A DNA stretch of 64,000 bases from G11 sp947167445 (GTDB taxonomy: Bacteria > Bacillota > Clostridia > Lachnospirales > Lachnospiraceae), in NCBI GenBank assembly GCA_947167445.1, contig CAMVID010000004.1:124001-188000 (forward strand). Reading direction: 5' to 3'. The notes under the pieces are model-generated. The model was not told where the DNA came from and did not search any database. It was given only the letters and a program-made list of their open reading frames with translations. Below, piece after piece: positions 16,950 to 25,075 of the stretch (positions are counted from its first letter, which is position 1; the number at the start of each line of letters is the position of its first letter). The position numbers and the translations under genes were made by a program.

Positions 16950-18107
16950 TTATTTCTTTAATTCTTTCTTCAGGGTCTCAACATCCTCCTGAATCGTCCC
17001 CTTTAATTCATCAACATTATCCTTAAGATTTTCCTTGCCGGCCTCAATAAGTATGTCTACAGTTTCCTTTAAGACATTCTTTGTTTTATCATCCATGTTT
17101 TTGAAAGCCTTAAAACAGCCCTCAAGGCTCTTCTTGAGATGCTTTGTGAAGGCAAGCAAAGTCTTTGCCTCGGATCCTTCTATAATCGAATACAGGGCCT
17201 CAACGAAGTTGTACTTCTGTTCATCATCCATGGCAAGTATCCAGCGGTTAACTGTACCGTCTGCGAACTGCCTGGTCTTAAAGATATCCTTAACCTTATA
17301 GAATTTGGTGCCGTCAACCCTCCAGTTATAGGGGTCGTGCTGCTGAATGTTAAGGCCTCTGCTCTCCACCACCTCATACTCCTGCTTGGGGTTCTGGAAA
17401 AGCATTCCCACTATGGCATCGTGGGGCATGGTCTTCTGGATTTTCTCGGTTATTCCTTCTGCATCAAAAGATTCCAGGATATCCTGTCTGAATCCCGGGC
17501 CGTCATGGTCATACACCTTTATTATTCTGTCCCTTATTTTCTTATCTGAAGTCATTGCGGCGTATACTGCCAGATTTCCTCCCTTGGAGTGGCCCCCGAT
17601 ATAGAAATTGCCGTCAAATCTTGAAACCGCCAGCTTCAGGTAATCCTTTGCGGATGCCTGACAGGGCACAATCCTGGAGAAAGCCATGTTAAAGTCTTCC
17701 TTCCAGCCCACAAATGTTTCATCCGTACCTCTGTAACAAACGTAGTGATCTCCGTTTGAAAGCTTATATGTAACAGCCGAAAACTGGGTTTCAGCCGACT
17801 CCACTATCAGGTCCACATGGAGAGAAATCCGCATGGTATTAAATCTTTTCCCGTTCATCATTGCAAGGAAAAGTTCTCTGTTATTATTGGCAAAGCGGGG
17901 ATCCATAAAGAGTTTGTCGAACTCCGGATGAGCATAGATATCCGAGAGCCTCACAAAGGCGTGAGGCTCATCGGGAGATGGAACAATAGAATCGATTTTC
18001 ATATAGGAAAGCTGACACAGACACAGACTGTCCACCTCATTAAAAGGCAGCTTGTCAAAGTCCATGTTTCCGTACTTCTCACAATATGTAATTATTGTTT
18101 CGTACAT
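16950..18107 (-). CDS. lipase-like alpha/beta-hydrolase (DUF2974/Mbeg1-like)
   Basis: 385 residues, no signal peptide. The nucleophile elbow GGHSKGGNLAVYAAM (serine in G-H-S-K-G) and the later VYDHDGPGF Asp segment match the DUF2974 family of lipase-like proteins in Firmicutes. The C-terminal ~70 residues are a Lys/Glu-rich amphipathic helix (repeated K-N/K-D-x-V patterns). Start chosen for the GGGGGAG site. Its substrate is unknown. It lies 21 bases downstream of trkH on the same strand, so it may be co-transcribed, but a functional link is not evident. Confidence 0.82.
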   Translation of the reverse strand: MYETIITYCEKYGNMDFDKLPFNEVDSLCLCQLSYMKIDSIVPSPDEPHAFVRLSDIYAHPEFDKLFMDPRFANNNRELFLAMMNGKRFNTMRISLHVDLIVESAETQFSAVTYKLSNGDHYVCYRGTDETFVGWKEDFNMAFSRIVPCQASAKDYLKLAVSRFDGNFYIGGHSKGGNLAVYAAMTSDKKIRDRIIKVYDHDGPGFRQDILESFDAEGITEKIQKTMPHDAIVGMLFQNPKQEYEVVESRGLNIQQHDPYNWRVDGTKFYKVKDIFKTRQFADGTVNRWILAMDDEQKYNFVEALYSIIEGSEAKTLLAFTKHLKKSLEGCFKAFKNMDDKTKNVLKETVDILIEAGKENLKDNVDELKGTIQEDVETLKKELKK

Positions 18108-18128
18108 AGGTAACTCCCCCTTATCAGG

Positions 18129-19565
18129 TTACTCCTTCCAGGTCTTAATATGGAAAAGCATAAGAATCGGAAGAAGTTCCAGTCTTCCTGCCAGCATATC
18201 AAAGATTAATACAACCTTTGAAAGGCCGGAGAAAAATGCATAATTGCCTGTGGGCCCAACCAATGAAAGACCGGGTCCGATATTGTTTAAGCACGCCGCT
18301 ACGGCGGTAAAATTCGTTGTAAAATCGTAGCCGTCAAGACTAACAATAAGGAACGAACTTAAGTAAACCAGAACATAGATGATTAAATATATTCTTATGG
18401 AACGGACCACATTGTCGGGGACAATCTTTCCGTCCATGTGAATCTTCTTAACACTCCTGGGGTGCATTGCGGTGGTAATTTCGTTTTTGACACTCTTAAT
18501 CATGACAAGGACTCTGCTTACCTTAAATCCGCCTCCTGTGGAGCCTGCGCAGGCACCAATCAACATCAAAAGGAAAAGGATGGTTTTGGAAAACTCGGGC
18601 CAGGCATTGAAATCCGCGGAGGAGAAACCGGTTGTAGTTATAATTGATGCAACCTGAAGAATGGCCTGGTGGAAATCATTTTCGAGGCTTCCGAAGGTTC
18701 CCCTTATATTCCATGTAATAAGGATTGCCGATATGGCAATGATGATAAGATACCATCTGACCTCTTCATTCTTAAAGAAGTCCTTGAAATTCCTTCTTAT
18801 AATGAAAAAGTATGCACTGAAATTGACGCCAAACAAAATCATAAATATGGTAATTACAGCCTGTGAAGCATAAGAATAGCTTGCCAGACTGTCATTTAAC
18901 AGGCCAAAGCCTCCCGTTCCCGCTGTAGAGAATGACAAAAGCAGTGAGTCATAAAATGAAAGCCCTGTCATCAGAAGAGCTATAACCTCAAGGCATGTTA
19001 TTACCAGGTAAATCTCATAGAGGATAGCTGCGGTACTTCTTACCTTCGGAACCAGTTTGCCAACTGAAGGTCCGGGGCTCTCGGCTCTCATAATATGCAT
19101 ATTATAGCTGCCTGAAAGGGGTAGAATCGCCAGGATAAGAACCAGAACTCCCATGCCGCCAATCCAGTGTGTGAAAACTCTCCAGAACATTCCGCACTTT
19201 GAAAAAACAGCCATATCACTTGCTATGCTGGCTCCGGTGGTGGTGAGTCCCGATGCCACTTCAAACACTGCGTCAAGGTAATTTGGTATCTCGCCGTTAA
19301 GAACAAAGGGTACTGCTCCTACAAGCGACAGAAGTATCCAGCTTAAAGATACTGTAACAAAGCCCTCTTTGGCATAAAAGACTTTGCTCTTTGGTTTAAT
19401 TCGTCGTCCGATCTCGCCTATAACGAGGCAGACAGCCACAACAATTGCAAAGGGAAAACCCTGTTTCTCTCCGTATATAAGCGCAACTATGCAGGGAAGC
19501 GTCATAAATAACGCCTCGAATTCAAGTACGCAGTTTAAAATATATCTGATTATCGAATAGTTCAT
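18129..19565 (-). CDS. trkH: Trk/Ktr-type potassium uptake membrane protein
   Basis: 478 residues, four repeated membrane-pore-membrane units. Selectivity-filter-like loops are visible (ASGLTTTGASI, STAGTGGFGLL, SIITTTGFSSAD, NNIGPGLSLVG), characteristic of the TrkH/KtrB superfamily. It is the membrane pore; gating is by the cytoplasmic TrkA encoded immediately upstream with a 22-base gap. Confidence 0.94.
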   Translation of the reverse strand: MNYSIIRYILNCVLEFEALFMTLPCIVALIYGEKQGFPFAIVVAVCLVIGEIGRRIKPKSKVFYAKEGFVTVSLSWILLSLVGAVPFVLNGEIPNYLDAVFEVASGLTTTGASIASDMAVFSKCGMFWRVFTHWIGGMGVLVLILAILPLSGSYNMHIMRAESPGPSVGKLVPKVRSTAAILYEIYLVITCLEVIALLMTGLSFYDSLLLSFSTAGTGGFGLLNDSLASYSYASQAVITIFMILFGVNFSAYFFIIRRNFKDFFKNEEVRWYLIIIAISAILITWNIRGTFGSLENDFHQAILQVASIITTTGFSSADFNAWPEFSKTILFLLMLIGACAGSTGGGFKVSRVLVMIKSVKNEITTAMHPRSVKKIHMDGKIVPDNVVRSIRIYLIIYVLVYLSSFLIVSLDGYDFTTNFTAVAACLNNIGPGLSLVGPTGNYAFFSGLSKVVLIFDMLAGRLELLPILMLFHIKTWKE

Positions 19566-19587
19566 AACTTTATCCCGTCTTTAGGAT

Positions 19588-20946
19588 TTATTTTGCGACT
19601 ACGTCGCAGATATCTTTAACACCTTCAGAAGTGGTAACAAGCACCACGGTATCTCCCGGCTGAATTACACTGGAACCCTGGGGGATTGTAATGTTCCCTT
19701 TATGGTTAATGCTGCAGATAAGCACGTTATCCTTAAGCTCCACCTCACTCAAGGGCTTTCCGATGAAGGGGCAGTCCTCTTTGATAATGAACTCCAAAGC
19801 CTCAACCTTGTTATCATTCATACGATACAGGGTCTCAATGTTGCTTCCCATGGAGTTGTGCATCGCTCTGACATATCTGACTATGGAAGCGGCTGTAATA
19901 TACTTGGGATAGATAATGCTTCCTATGTTCAAATCGTCTATTATCTCGTCATAGGATACTCTGTGGACCTTGGCAATGGGTTTGGCACCGGAAAGGCTCT
20001 TTGCATACATGGCAAGCATAATATTCTCTTCATCGATATTGGTAAGTGCTATGAATGCTTCGGTTCCCTCAAGGCCTTCCTCCAAAAGAACACCCTTATC
20101 GGTTCCGTCAGCTTCAATTATCAAAGCCTGTGGAAGATTCTCGCTCAGTTCCTCACATTTGGCGTGGTCTCTCTCAATGATTTTGACCTGTACACCCATC
20201 TCGATAAGCTGTGTCGCCAGATAGAAGGTTGTCTCGCCTCCGCCCACTATCATGGCAGTCTTTGCCTTTGCTGTGGGCATCTTTATCTTTTTGAAAAAAT
20301 TAAGGTTCTTATTTGTAGTGCCGGCGACAGTTACCCTGTCTCCCGCTTTAATCATAAAATTACCGTCAGGGATATATACCTCATCCCCTCTCTCAACCAC
20401 GCTGATAAGACCATCGGCACGAAGTCTGGTGGTAATCTCGCGAAGTCTTAAGTTGCAAAGTTCCGAGTTTTCATCAATGGTGAACTTTATAAGCTCCACT
20501 CGTCCTTTTGTAAAGGTATCGATAGTCTCTGCAAAAGGGAACTTAAGGAGTCTTGCAATTTCCTGTGCCGCAGCATACTGCGGATTAATAATCATGGAAA
20601 GACCAAGCTCCTCCTTAATGAAACTGATTTCTCTGCTGTATACGGGATTGGAAACCCTTGCGATGGTGTGGCAGTTTGCGGATTTCTTCGCAATAAGGCA
20701 GCAAAGGAGATTCAATTCGTCTTTTCCCGTAACTGCAATAAGAAGGTCGGCATCCTTAACGCCGGCCTCGCTTTGAACCTCGAAGCTGGCTCCATTGCCA
20801 ACCACACCTAAAACATCATAATTATTGGTAACGGAGTTAACAACGCTCTGTTTCTCATCTATGACAGTTACGTTATGTCCCTCACGGGTAAGCTGCTCGG
20901 TAAGCGTTGCACCTACGTTTCCGCAGCCCACAATAACAATACGCAT
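19588..20946 (-). CDS. trkA: Trk potassium uptake regulatory protein, double RCK
   Basis: 452 residues with two TrkA-N/TrkA-C repeats. NAD(H)-binding GCGNVGATL at the N-terminus and a second IVGGGETTFYLA around residue 230. It forms the cytoplasmic gating ring for TrkH. ATG 20946 is chosen over ATG 20961 because the earlier codon sits inside the GAGGTG ribosome-binding site and adds five residues before the conserved MRIVIVG. Confidence 0.94.
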   Translation of the reverse strand: MRIVIVGCGNVGATLTEQLTREGHNVTVIDEKQSVVNSVTNNYDVLGVVGNGASFEVQSEAGVKDADLLIAVTGKDELNLLCCLIAKKSANCHTIARVSNPVYSREISFIKEELGLSMIINPQYAAAQEIARLLKFPFAETIDTFTKGRVELIKFTIDENSELCNLRLREITTRLRADGLISVVERGDEVYIPDGNFMIKAGDRVTVAGTTNKNLNFFKKIKMPTAKAKTAMIVGGGETTFYLATQLIEMGVQVKIIERDHAKCEELSENLPQALIIEADGTDKGVLLEEGLEGTEAFIALTNIDEENIMLAMYAKSLSGAKPIAKVHRVSYDEIIDDLNIGSIIYPKYITAASIVRYVRAMHNSMGSNIETLYRMNDNKVEALEFIIKEDCPFIGKPLSEVELKDNVLICSINHKGNITIPQGSSVIQPGDTVVLVTTSEGVKDICDVVAK

Positions 20947-21007
20947 AAAAACACACCTCATAATAGTTTTATATGAAGAAATATACTCCTAATTTGCCCC
21001 TTTTGTC

Positions 21008-21042
21008 AAAAAATACCCTCCGGCGAAATTACTGCCGGAGGG
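21008..21042 (-). terminator. terminator of the second chemoreceptor gene
   Basis: Minus-strand CCCTCCGGC pairs with GCCGGAGGG, followed by TATTTTTTG. Confidence 0.85.
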
Positions 21043-21066
21043 CACCATATAAAAGGAGGTTGTGTA

Positions 21067-22758
21067 TTACAATTTGAAGAAGGAAACGCTTCTCTTAAGA
21101 TCGTCTGAGTTGTTGTTAAGAGATTTGGCCTGGTTGGCGATATCTTCAACAATAACACTGACTTCGTTTGCGCTTGAGGCTGTTTCCTCGGAACTTGAAG
21201 CATTCTCTTCAGCAATGGCTGAAAGGTTCTGTATGGTATCTACAACCTTCTGTCTTGCACTGTTAAGCTCCTGAGTCTTGGAAGCAACATTGTCGATTGC
21301 CACCAGAGCATTATCAACTTCCTCGATAACCTTGATAACCTCGGCACTTGTGTTTGTAAGCTGAGTGCTTTGCTCATTCATGGTTTCCATTACTCCGTTC
21401 ATGGTTTCAACGGACTTGCTGGATTCACGAAGAAGGTTTGTAATAATTTCTTCAATCTGCTGTGCAGATTCATTGGACTGCTCTGCAAGTTTGGAAATCT
21501 GGGATGCAACAACCGCAAAGCCTCGTCCGGATTCTCCTGCTCTTGCTGCCTCGATTGAAGCATTGAGAGAAAGAAGGTTTGTCTCTTCGGCTATGCTTGT
21601 GATAAGGGCTGTAGCCTCCTTAATCTGCTGAGCAGATGTATTTGTTGTATTTGTCTGTTCATAAATAACATCGATTGAACTCTTGGTTCTGTCATTGGTT
21701 GTCTCCAGCTCCTTAAGAGCGGCAACCGCTTTTTCGCCACGGGCCTTGATAGCCTTGGCGTTCTCATTAAGAGATCTGATATCCTCTGCGTTGTCCTCAA
21801 TCATGTTACCCATTTCGATAACATTTGAAGTACACTTCTGAGTTTCTTCAGCCTGGTTATAAGCGCCCTCAGCAATCTCTGAAACGGCTCTGTCTACCTG
21901 TTTCATATGAGTTGAAGTATCTTCACCCTTAGCGTTAAGATCTGTGGAGGAAACTCCAACCTCATCACTGATATTGGTGATTTCTCTTACAATCTTTGAA
22001 AGCTCACCCTTAAGGGATCCGATGGATCTGGACATGTCTCCGACCTCGTCGGAACGTGCCAGTAATTTATCTGAAATATCGGCTTTAAGGTTACCGGCTG
22101 CAACCTCATCAAGAACAGCTGCGCCTTCTTTAATTGCTCCTGCGATTCTTCCTACCAGAATAATCAGTGCAACTGCTGCAAGGGCAATGATTATTAACAA
22201 AACGCCTGCGATAAAGAGAACAGCCGAGTTAATCTCACTTTTAACTCTCGCCTGAGGAGCACCTGCAAAAACCATTCCCACGATTGCTTTATTTGAATCA
22301 TAAAGAGGAACATAGTATCCATAATAGGGCTGACCAACAACGGATACGTTATCTGAGAAATATTCCTTACCGCCCTTTAATACGGTATTGATAACGCCTT
22401 CACCGGCCTGGGTATAGAGAACTCTCTTGCCATCAGCACCTGTTACGGAGGTCATATATCTGGTGTCGCCAAAGAAAACGGTCATGTCATAATTGGTTCC
22501 ACTCTTTACGTTATCTGCAAGATATGTGGAATCTGTGATGTTGAAATCTCCCTTATAAAGGATATCTCCATCAAGGTAATAATCTCCGGGCAGTGTATTA
22601 AGGTTATCTCTTAATGCCACGCAGGCTGCGTGTAAACCCGTCTCTGTATCTTCAGAGCAGATGGAACTGATTTTGCTTGAACAGAAAATCATAAGAACTA
22701 CGCCCAGAACAATCAGGGGCGTAATAGCCAATGCCAATATTCTACCTCTAATTTTCAT
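21067..22758 (-). CDS. methyl-accepting chemotaxis protein, single-Cache type
   Basis: 563 residues. N-terminal membrane helix (ILALAITPLIVLGVVLMIF), Cache-like extracytoplasmic domain (MTVFFGDTRYMTSVTG, YYGYYVPLYDSNKAIVGMVF), second helix (VLFIAGVLLIIIALAAVALI), HAMP, and signalling domain with tip IAEETNLLSLNASIEAARAG. The sensor is clearly related to that of the first chemoreceptor (the FFGDTRYMTS and YYVPL phrases are shared), so ligands may be similar. Unlike that gene, no riboswitch is visible in its leader. The C-terminus ends SVSFFKL without a CheR/CheB-tethering pentapeptide. Confidence 0.93.
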   Translation of the reverse strand: MKIRGRILALAITPLIVLGVVLMIFCSSKISSICSEDTETGLHAACVALRDNLNTLPGDYYLDGDILYKGDFNITDSTYLADNVKSGTNYDMTVFFGDTRYMTSVTGADGKRVLYTQAGEGVINTVLKGGKEYFSDNVSVVGQPYYGYYVPLYDSNKAIVGMVFAGAPQARVKSEINSAVLFIAGVLLIIIALAAVALIILVGRIAGAIKEGAAVLDEVAAGNLKADISDKLLARSDEVGDMSRSIGSLKGELSKIVREITNISDEVGVSSTDLNAKGEDTSTHMKQVDRAVSEIAEGAYNQAEETQKCTSNVIEMGNMIEDNAEDIRSLNENAKAIKARGEKAVAALKELETTNDRTKSSIDVIYEQTNTTNTSAQQIKEATALITSIAEETNLLSLNASIEAARAGESGRGFAVVASQISKLAEQSNESAQQIEEIITNLLRESSKSVETMNGVMETMNEQSTQLTNTSAEVIKVIEEVDNALVAIDNVASKTQELNSARQKVVDTIQNLSAIAEENASSSEETASSANEVSVIVEDIANQAKSLNNNSDDLKRSVSFFKL

Positions 22759-22804
22759 CTACACATCCTCCAATGTCTGAATATAAGGTGTTTGTTATTT
22801 GATT

Positions 22805-22833
22805 ATTCTAACATTATGAGCGACAATTTTCAA
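22805..22833 (-). promoter_or_regulatory. promoter of the second chemoreceptor
   Basis: Minus-strand TTGAAA (22828-22833), 17-base spacer, TAGAAT (22805-22810). Just upstream is a perfect inverted repeat GATAAAA-N6-TTTTATC, a possible operator. Confidence 0.6.
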
Positions 22834-22990
22834 GTATTTGTTGATAAAACATATATTTTATCTGCTATTTAACCATTTTATTTCTTAATTGTTGGACTTA
22901 TTAAAATATTATGCGCATATTTCAATTCACCCGGCTGTATGCTATTATATTAGAGTGATTTCAAACAAATAATATACTTTGGAGGCAGAA

Positions 22991-23971
22991 ATGACTTTTA
23001 AAGAATTTATATCAAAATACAAGGGACAAACCATCTATATTCAGACCCACAACTTTCCGGATCCCGATGCCCTGGGCAGTGCTCTTGGTTTAAAGACACT
23101 GTGCAAGCATTTCGACGTGGACTCAATCCTTTGCTATGACGGCAAGATTGACAAATTAAGTACCAGACGTATTCTTTCTGTTTTTAACATGGAAGTATAT
23201 GCCAAGGATGAAGTCCCCGGGCTTAACGAGAACAGCAAGATTATACTTGTGGATACTCAGAAGGAAGCAGGCAATGTTACAGATTTCATTGGTGATGAAA
23301 TTGCCTGCATAGATCACCATCCCACTATTAAAGAGATTGAATATGAATATAAGGATGTTCAGATAGTCGGTGCCTGCGCATCAATTATCACCTTATACTT
23401 TAAGGAATTGGGAATCACACCTGACCCTGTAACGGCAACAGCTCTTTTATACGGAATCAAGATGGATACCAACCAGTTCCAGCGCGGCGTCAAGAACGAG
23501 GACATCGAAGCCTTTGGTTTCCTTAATCCTTTGATTGACGAACAGCTTATGACGGATGTTTCCACCAACACAATGGAGTTCATGGATTTAACAGCCTTCT
23601 CAGCATCAATTAATACCATCAAGGTTTACGGTGATGTGGGAATCGCACACATTCCTTTCTCCTGTCCTGAAGGTTTAATCGCCATGATTTCAGACTTCCT
23701 GCTGGCATTGGAGGAAGTAAATGTAGCCTATGTATACTCTAAAAGAGAAGTCGGCTGGAAGTTCTCCGGCCGTTCTGAAATTGCAGAAGTGGACGTAGGC
23801 GAAGTTCTTCACAGTGTTCTCACCCCCATGGGTGGCAACGGTGGCGGACACAGCTGTATGGCCGGCGGTTTCCTCCCCATCGCTTCGGTTGAAGTGTACG
23901 GGGTTAACGCAGACCACGTCATCTGCAACCACCTGGTTGAAACCACTACCAAGCTTAGAAAGAAACTGTAG
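22991..23971 (+). CDS. nrnA: DHH/DHHA1 phosphoesterase, NrnA-like
   Basis: 326 residues. Metal motifs of the DHH family: H20-x-x-P-D24-x-D26 (HNFPDPDALGS), VDTQ at D88, and IDHHPT (108-110). The C-terminal DHHA1 substrate motif GGNGGGHSCMAGGF is present. NrnA-type enzymes degrade nanoRNA and pAp; some relatives cleave cyclic dinucleotide products, which would matter in a c-di-GMP-using cell (inference). ATG 22991 is chosen because GGAGG lies five bases upstream; the TTG at 22979 overlaps that site. It is monocistronic and ends inside the left arm of a large palindrome. Confidence 0.88.
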   Translation: MTFKEFISKYKGQTIYIQTHNFPDPDALGSALGLKTLCKHFDVDSILCYDGKIDKLSTRRILSVFNMEVYAKDEVPGLNENSKIILVDTQKEAGNVTDFIGDEIACIDHHPTIKEIEYEYKDVQIVGACASIITLYFKELGITPDPVTATALLYGIKMDTNQFQRGVKNEDIEAFGFLNPLIDEQLMTDVSTNTMEFMDLTAFSASINTIKVYGDVGIAHIPFSCPEGLIAMISDFLLALEEVNVAYVYSKREVGWKFSGRSEIAEVDVGEVLHSVLTPMGGNGGGHSCMAGGFLPIASVEVYGVNADHVICNHLVETTTKLRKKL

Positions 23972-24095
23972 TTCATTCCTGCTTTGAAGTATTATATCTG
24001 CCCCGAGATGGCAGTCAACCCCAAGCCGCTGTGCGGTGCTTTGCAGGGTTGACAGCCATCTCGGGGCAGATTTTTAGTAGACAAGCAGGAATGAA
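23972..24095. repeat. nested 124-bp palindrome directly after nrnA
   Basis: Outer arms TTCATTCCTGCTT (23972-23984) and AAGCAGGAATGAA (24083-24095), 13 bp perfect. Inside, a 17-bp arm pair (23996-24012 with 24055-24071) continues through one A/A mismatch into an 8-bp pair, GTCAACCC (24014-24021) with GGGTTGAC (24046-24053), and a small CCGC/GCGG stem at the tip. The first arm begins on the base after the nrnA stop codon. TTTTT follows the inner stem at 24071, so it can act as a terminator, but the outer arms make it look like a miniature mobile element. Confidence 0.85.
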
Positions 24096-24120
24096 TCAGT
24101 GCGCCCGACTACGGGCCACG

Positions 24121-24319
24121 GACGTAGTTATGTCAACCGCATGTCAACTTGTTTACGTGTATATGCAATTGATTTATGGGTTATTCACGTAGTACTTAAT
24201 CCTCGCACGGTGACAGCATACGTGTATTTCGCCAATAATCTGGATGGTTCACGTAACCACTCCCCTTCACACCTTAGAAACTACGTGCAAAACGTCCGTC
24301 TTTTCCAATTTCTCACGTA
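24121..24319. repeat. array of alternating TACGTG/CACGTA hexamers spaced 31-33 bp
   Basis: TACGTG at 24154, 24219 and 24282 alternates with its reverse complement CACGTA at 24186, 24250 and 24314; a one-mismatch copy (GACGTA) starts at 24121. Distances between successive sites are 32-33, 32, 33, 31, 32 and 32 bases. The 25-27 bases between hexamers are all different. No gene is evident here; open frames across it are not supported by codon use or a ribosome site. Confidence 0.85.
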
Positions 24320-24360
24320 ATCTGCCCTATCCACGGAATCTGTAGCTGATTTATTACTGT

Positions 24361-24604
24361 GGTGCAAAATGGGGACAGGCCCAAATTGCACCTTTTCCTC
24401 ATTTTACACATTCGAGCACAAAAATGGTGCCAATTCATATATCATAGAGACCCTTCGCAGGGCGTTCCTACTTAGCGAGGTATTTTCGAGCTTAGTAGGG
24501 CTACGCCCGGAGTGGAGCGGGAGCGTGTCTCGAGATATATGAATCGGCACCATTTTTGTGCGACACTATTTATGTGCAATTTGGGCCTGTCCCCATTTTG
24601 CACC
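24361..24604. repeat. 244-bp composite palindrome with REP-like ends
   Basis: Outer 31-base arms (24361-24391 and 24574-24604) are perfect reverse complements and contain GGGGACAGGCCC. A second arm pair, 24416-24443 with 24534-24561, is complementary apart from one mismatch. The ~90-base centre holds further short inverted repeats (CCTACTTAGC with GCTTAGTAGG). No protein is encoded. It resembles a non-autonomous mobile element; the outer arm recurs at 39033-39062. Confidence 0.85.
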
Positions 24605-24624
24605 CCGGCATAGTTTCTATAGAT

Positions 24625-25062
24625 TTACAGTTTCATTACATCCTCTTCGTCCACAACCTGTATTCCGTTGTCGCGAAGATATCTTGCCGCTCTATCCATT
24701 TCTGCATCGTCCACTCTGACAATCATATATGCCAGGTCTTCGTTCTTTGCGAAAAATGCATAGGCGTATTCCATATCGATGTTTCCTTTGGTGAGTGCGG
24801 AAATAATCTTTGCGATACTTCCGGGCTTGTCCTCACCGGCCACCGCAAGTACATCCGTTACCTGGCAGATGAATCCGCCGTCCTTCATAACCTTTGCGGC
24901 CTTGTTAACATCATCAACAATCAGTCTTAAAATTCCAAAGTCGGAAGTTTCTGATATAGACAAAGCTCTGATGTTTATATCTGCGCTTCCAAGGGCATCT
25001 GTAACTTCAGCAAGTCCGCCCACTCTGTTTTCGATAAATACGGAAATCTGTTTTACTGCCAT
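24625..25062 (-). CDS. tandem ACT-domain protein
   Basis: 145 residues made of two ACT domains: MAVKQISVFIENRVGGLAEV to about 70, and VLAVAGEDKPGSIAKIISAL to the end. ACT domains bind amino acids. Encoded 13 bases after phenylacetate-CoA ligase in the iorA-iorB-paaK order, it is likely an aromatic amino-acid sensing partner (inference). The start at 25062 follows GGGGG; the frame extends upstream to 25098, but that would overlap paaK. Confidence 0.88.
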   Translation of the reverse strand: MAVKQISVFIENRVGGLAEVTDALGSADINIRALSISETSDFGILRLIVDDVNKAAKVMKDGGFICQVTDVLAVAGEDKPGSIAKIISALTKGNIDMEYAYAFFAKNEDLAYMIVRVDDAEMDRAARYLRDNGIQVVDEEDVMKL

Positions 25063-25075
25063 ACTCGTACCCCCT

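Noticed and set aside
21050..21275. Plus-strand gene after AAAAGGAGG at 21051
   Set aside because: The downstream frame is antisense to the chemoreceptor signalling domain; its translation has no recognisable features.
22759..22990. Second c-di-GMP riboswitch before the 21067 chemoreceptor
   Set aside because: No GACGCAAAGC core or tetraloop-receptor segment on the minus strand; only an AT-rich promoter region with a small inverted repeat.
24121..24319. CRISPR array
   Set aside because: The recurring unit is only six bases and alternates in strand; no cas gene is near. The unique ~26-base gaps are noted but do not make it a CRISPR.
24099..24320. 73-codon open frame across the hexamer array
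   Set aside because: Spans the periodic sites, has no ribosome site, and the 31-33 base period is not a multiple of three.
24556..24930. 124-codon plus-strand open frame over the ACT gene
   Set aside because: Antisense shadow of a clear ACT-domain gene and the end of the palindrome.
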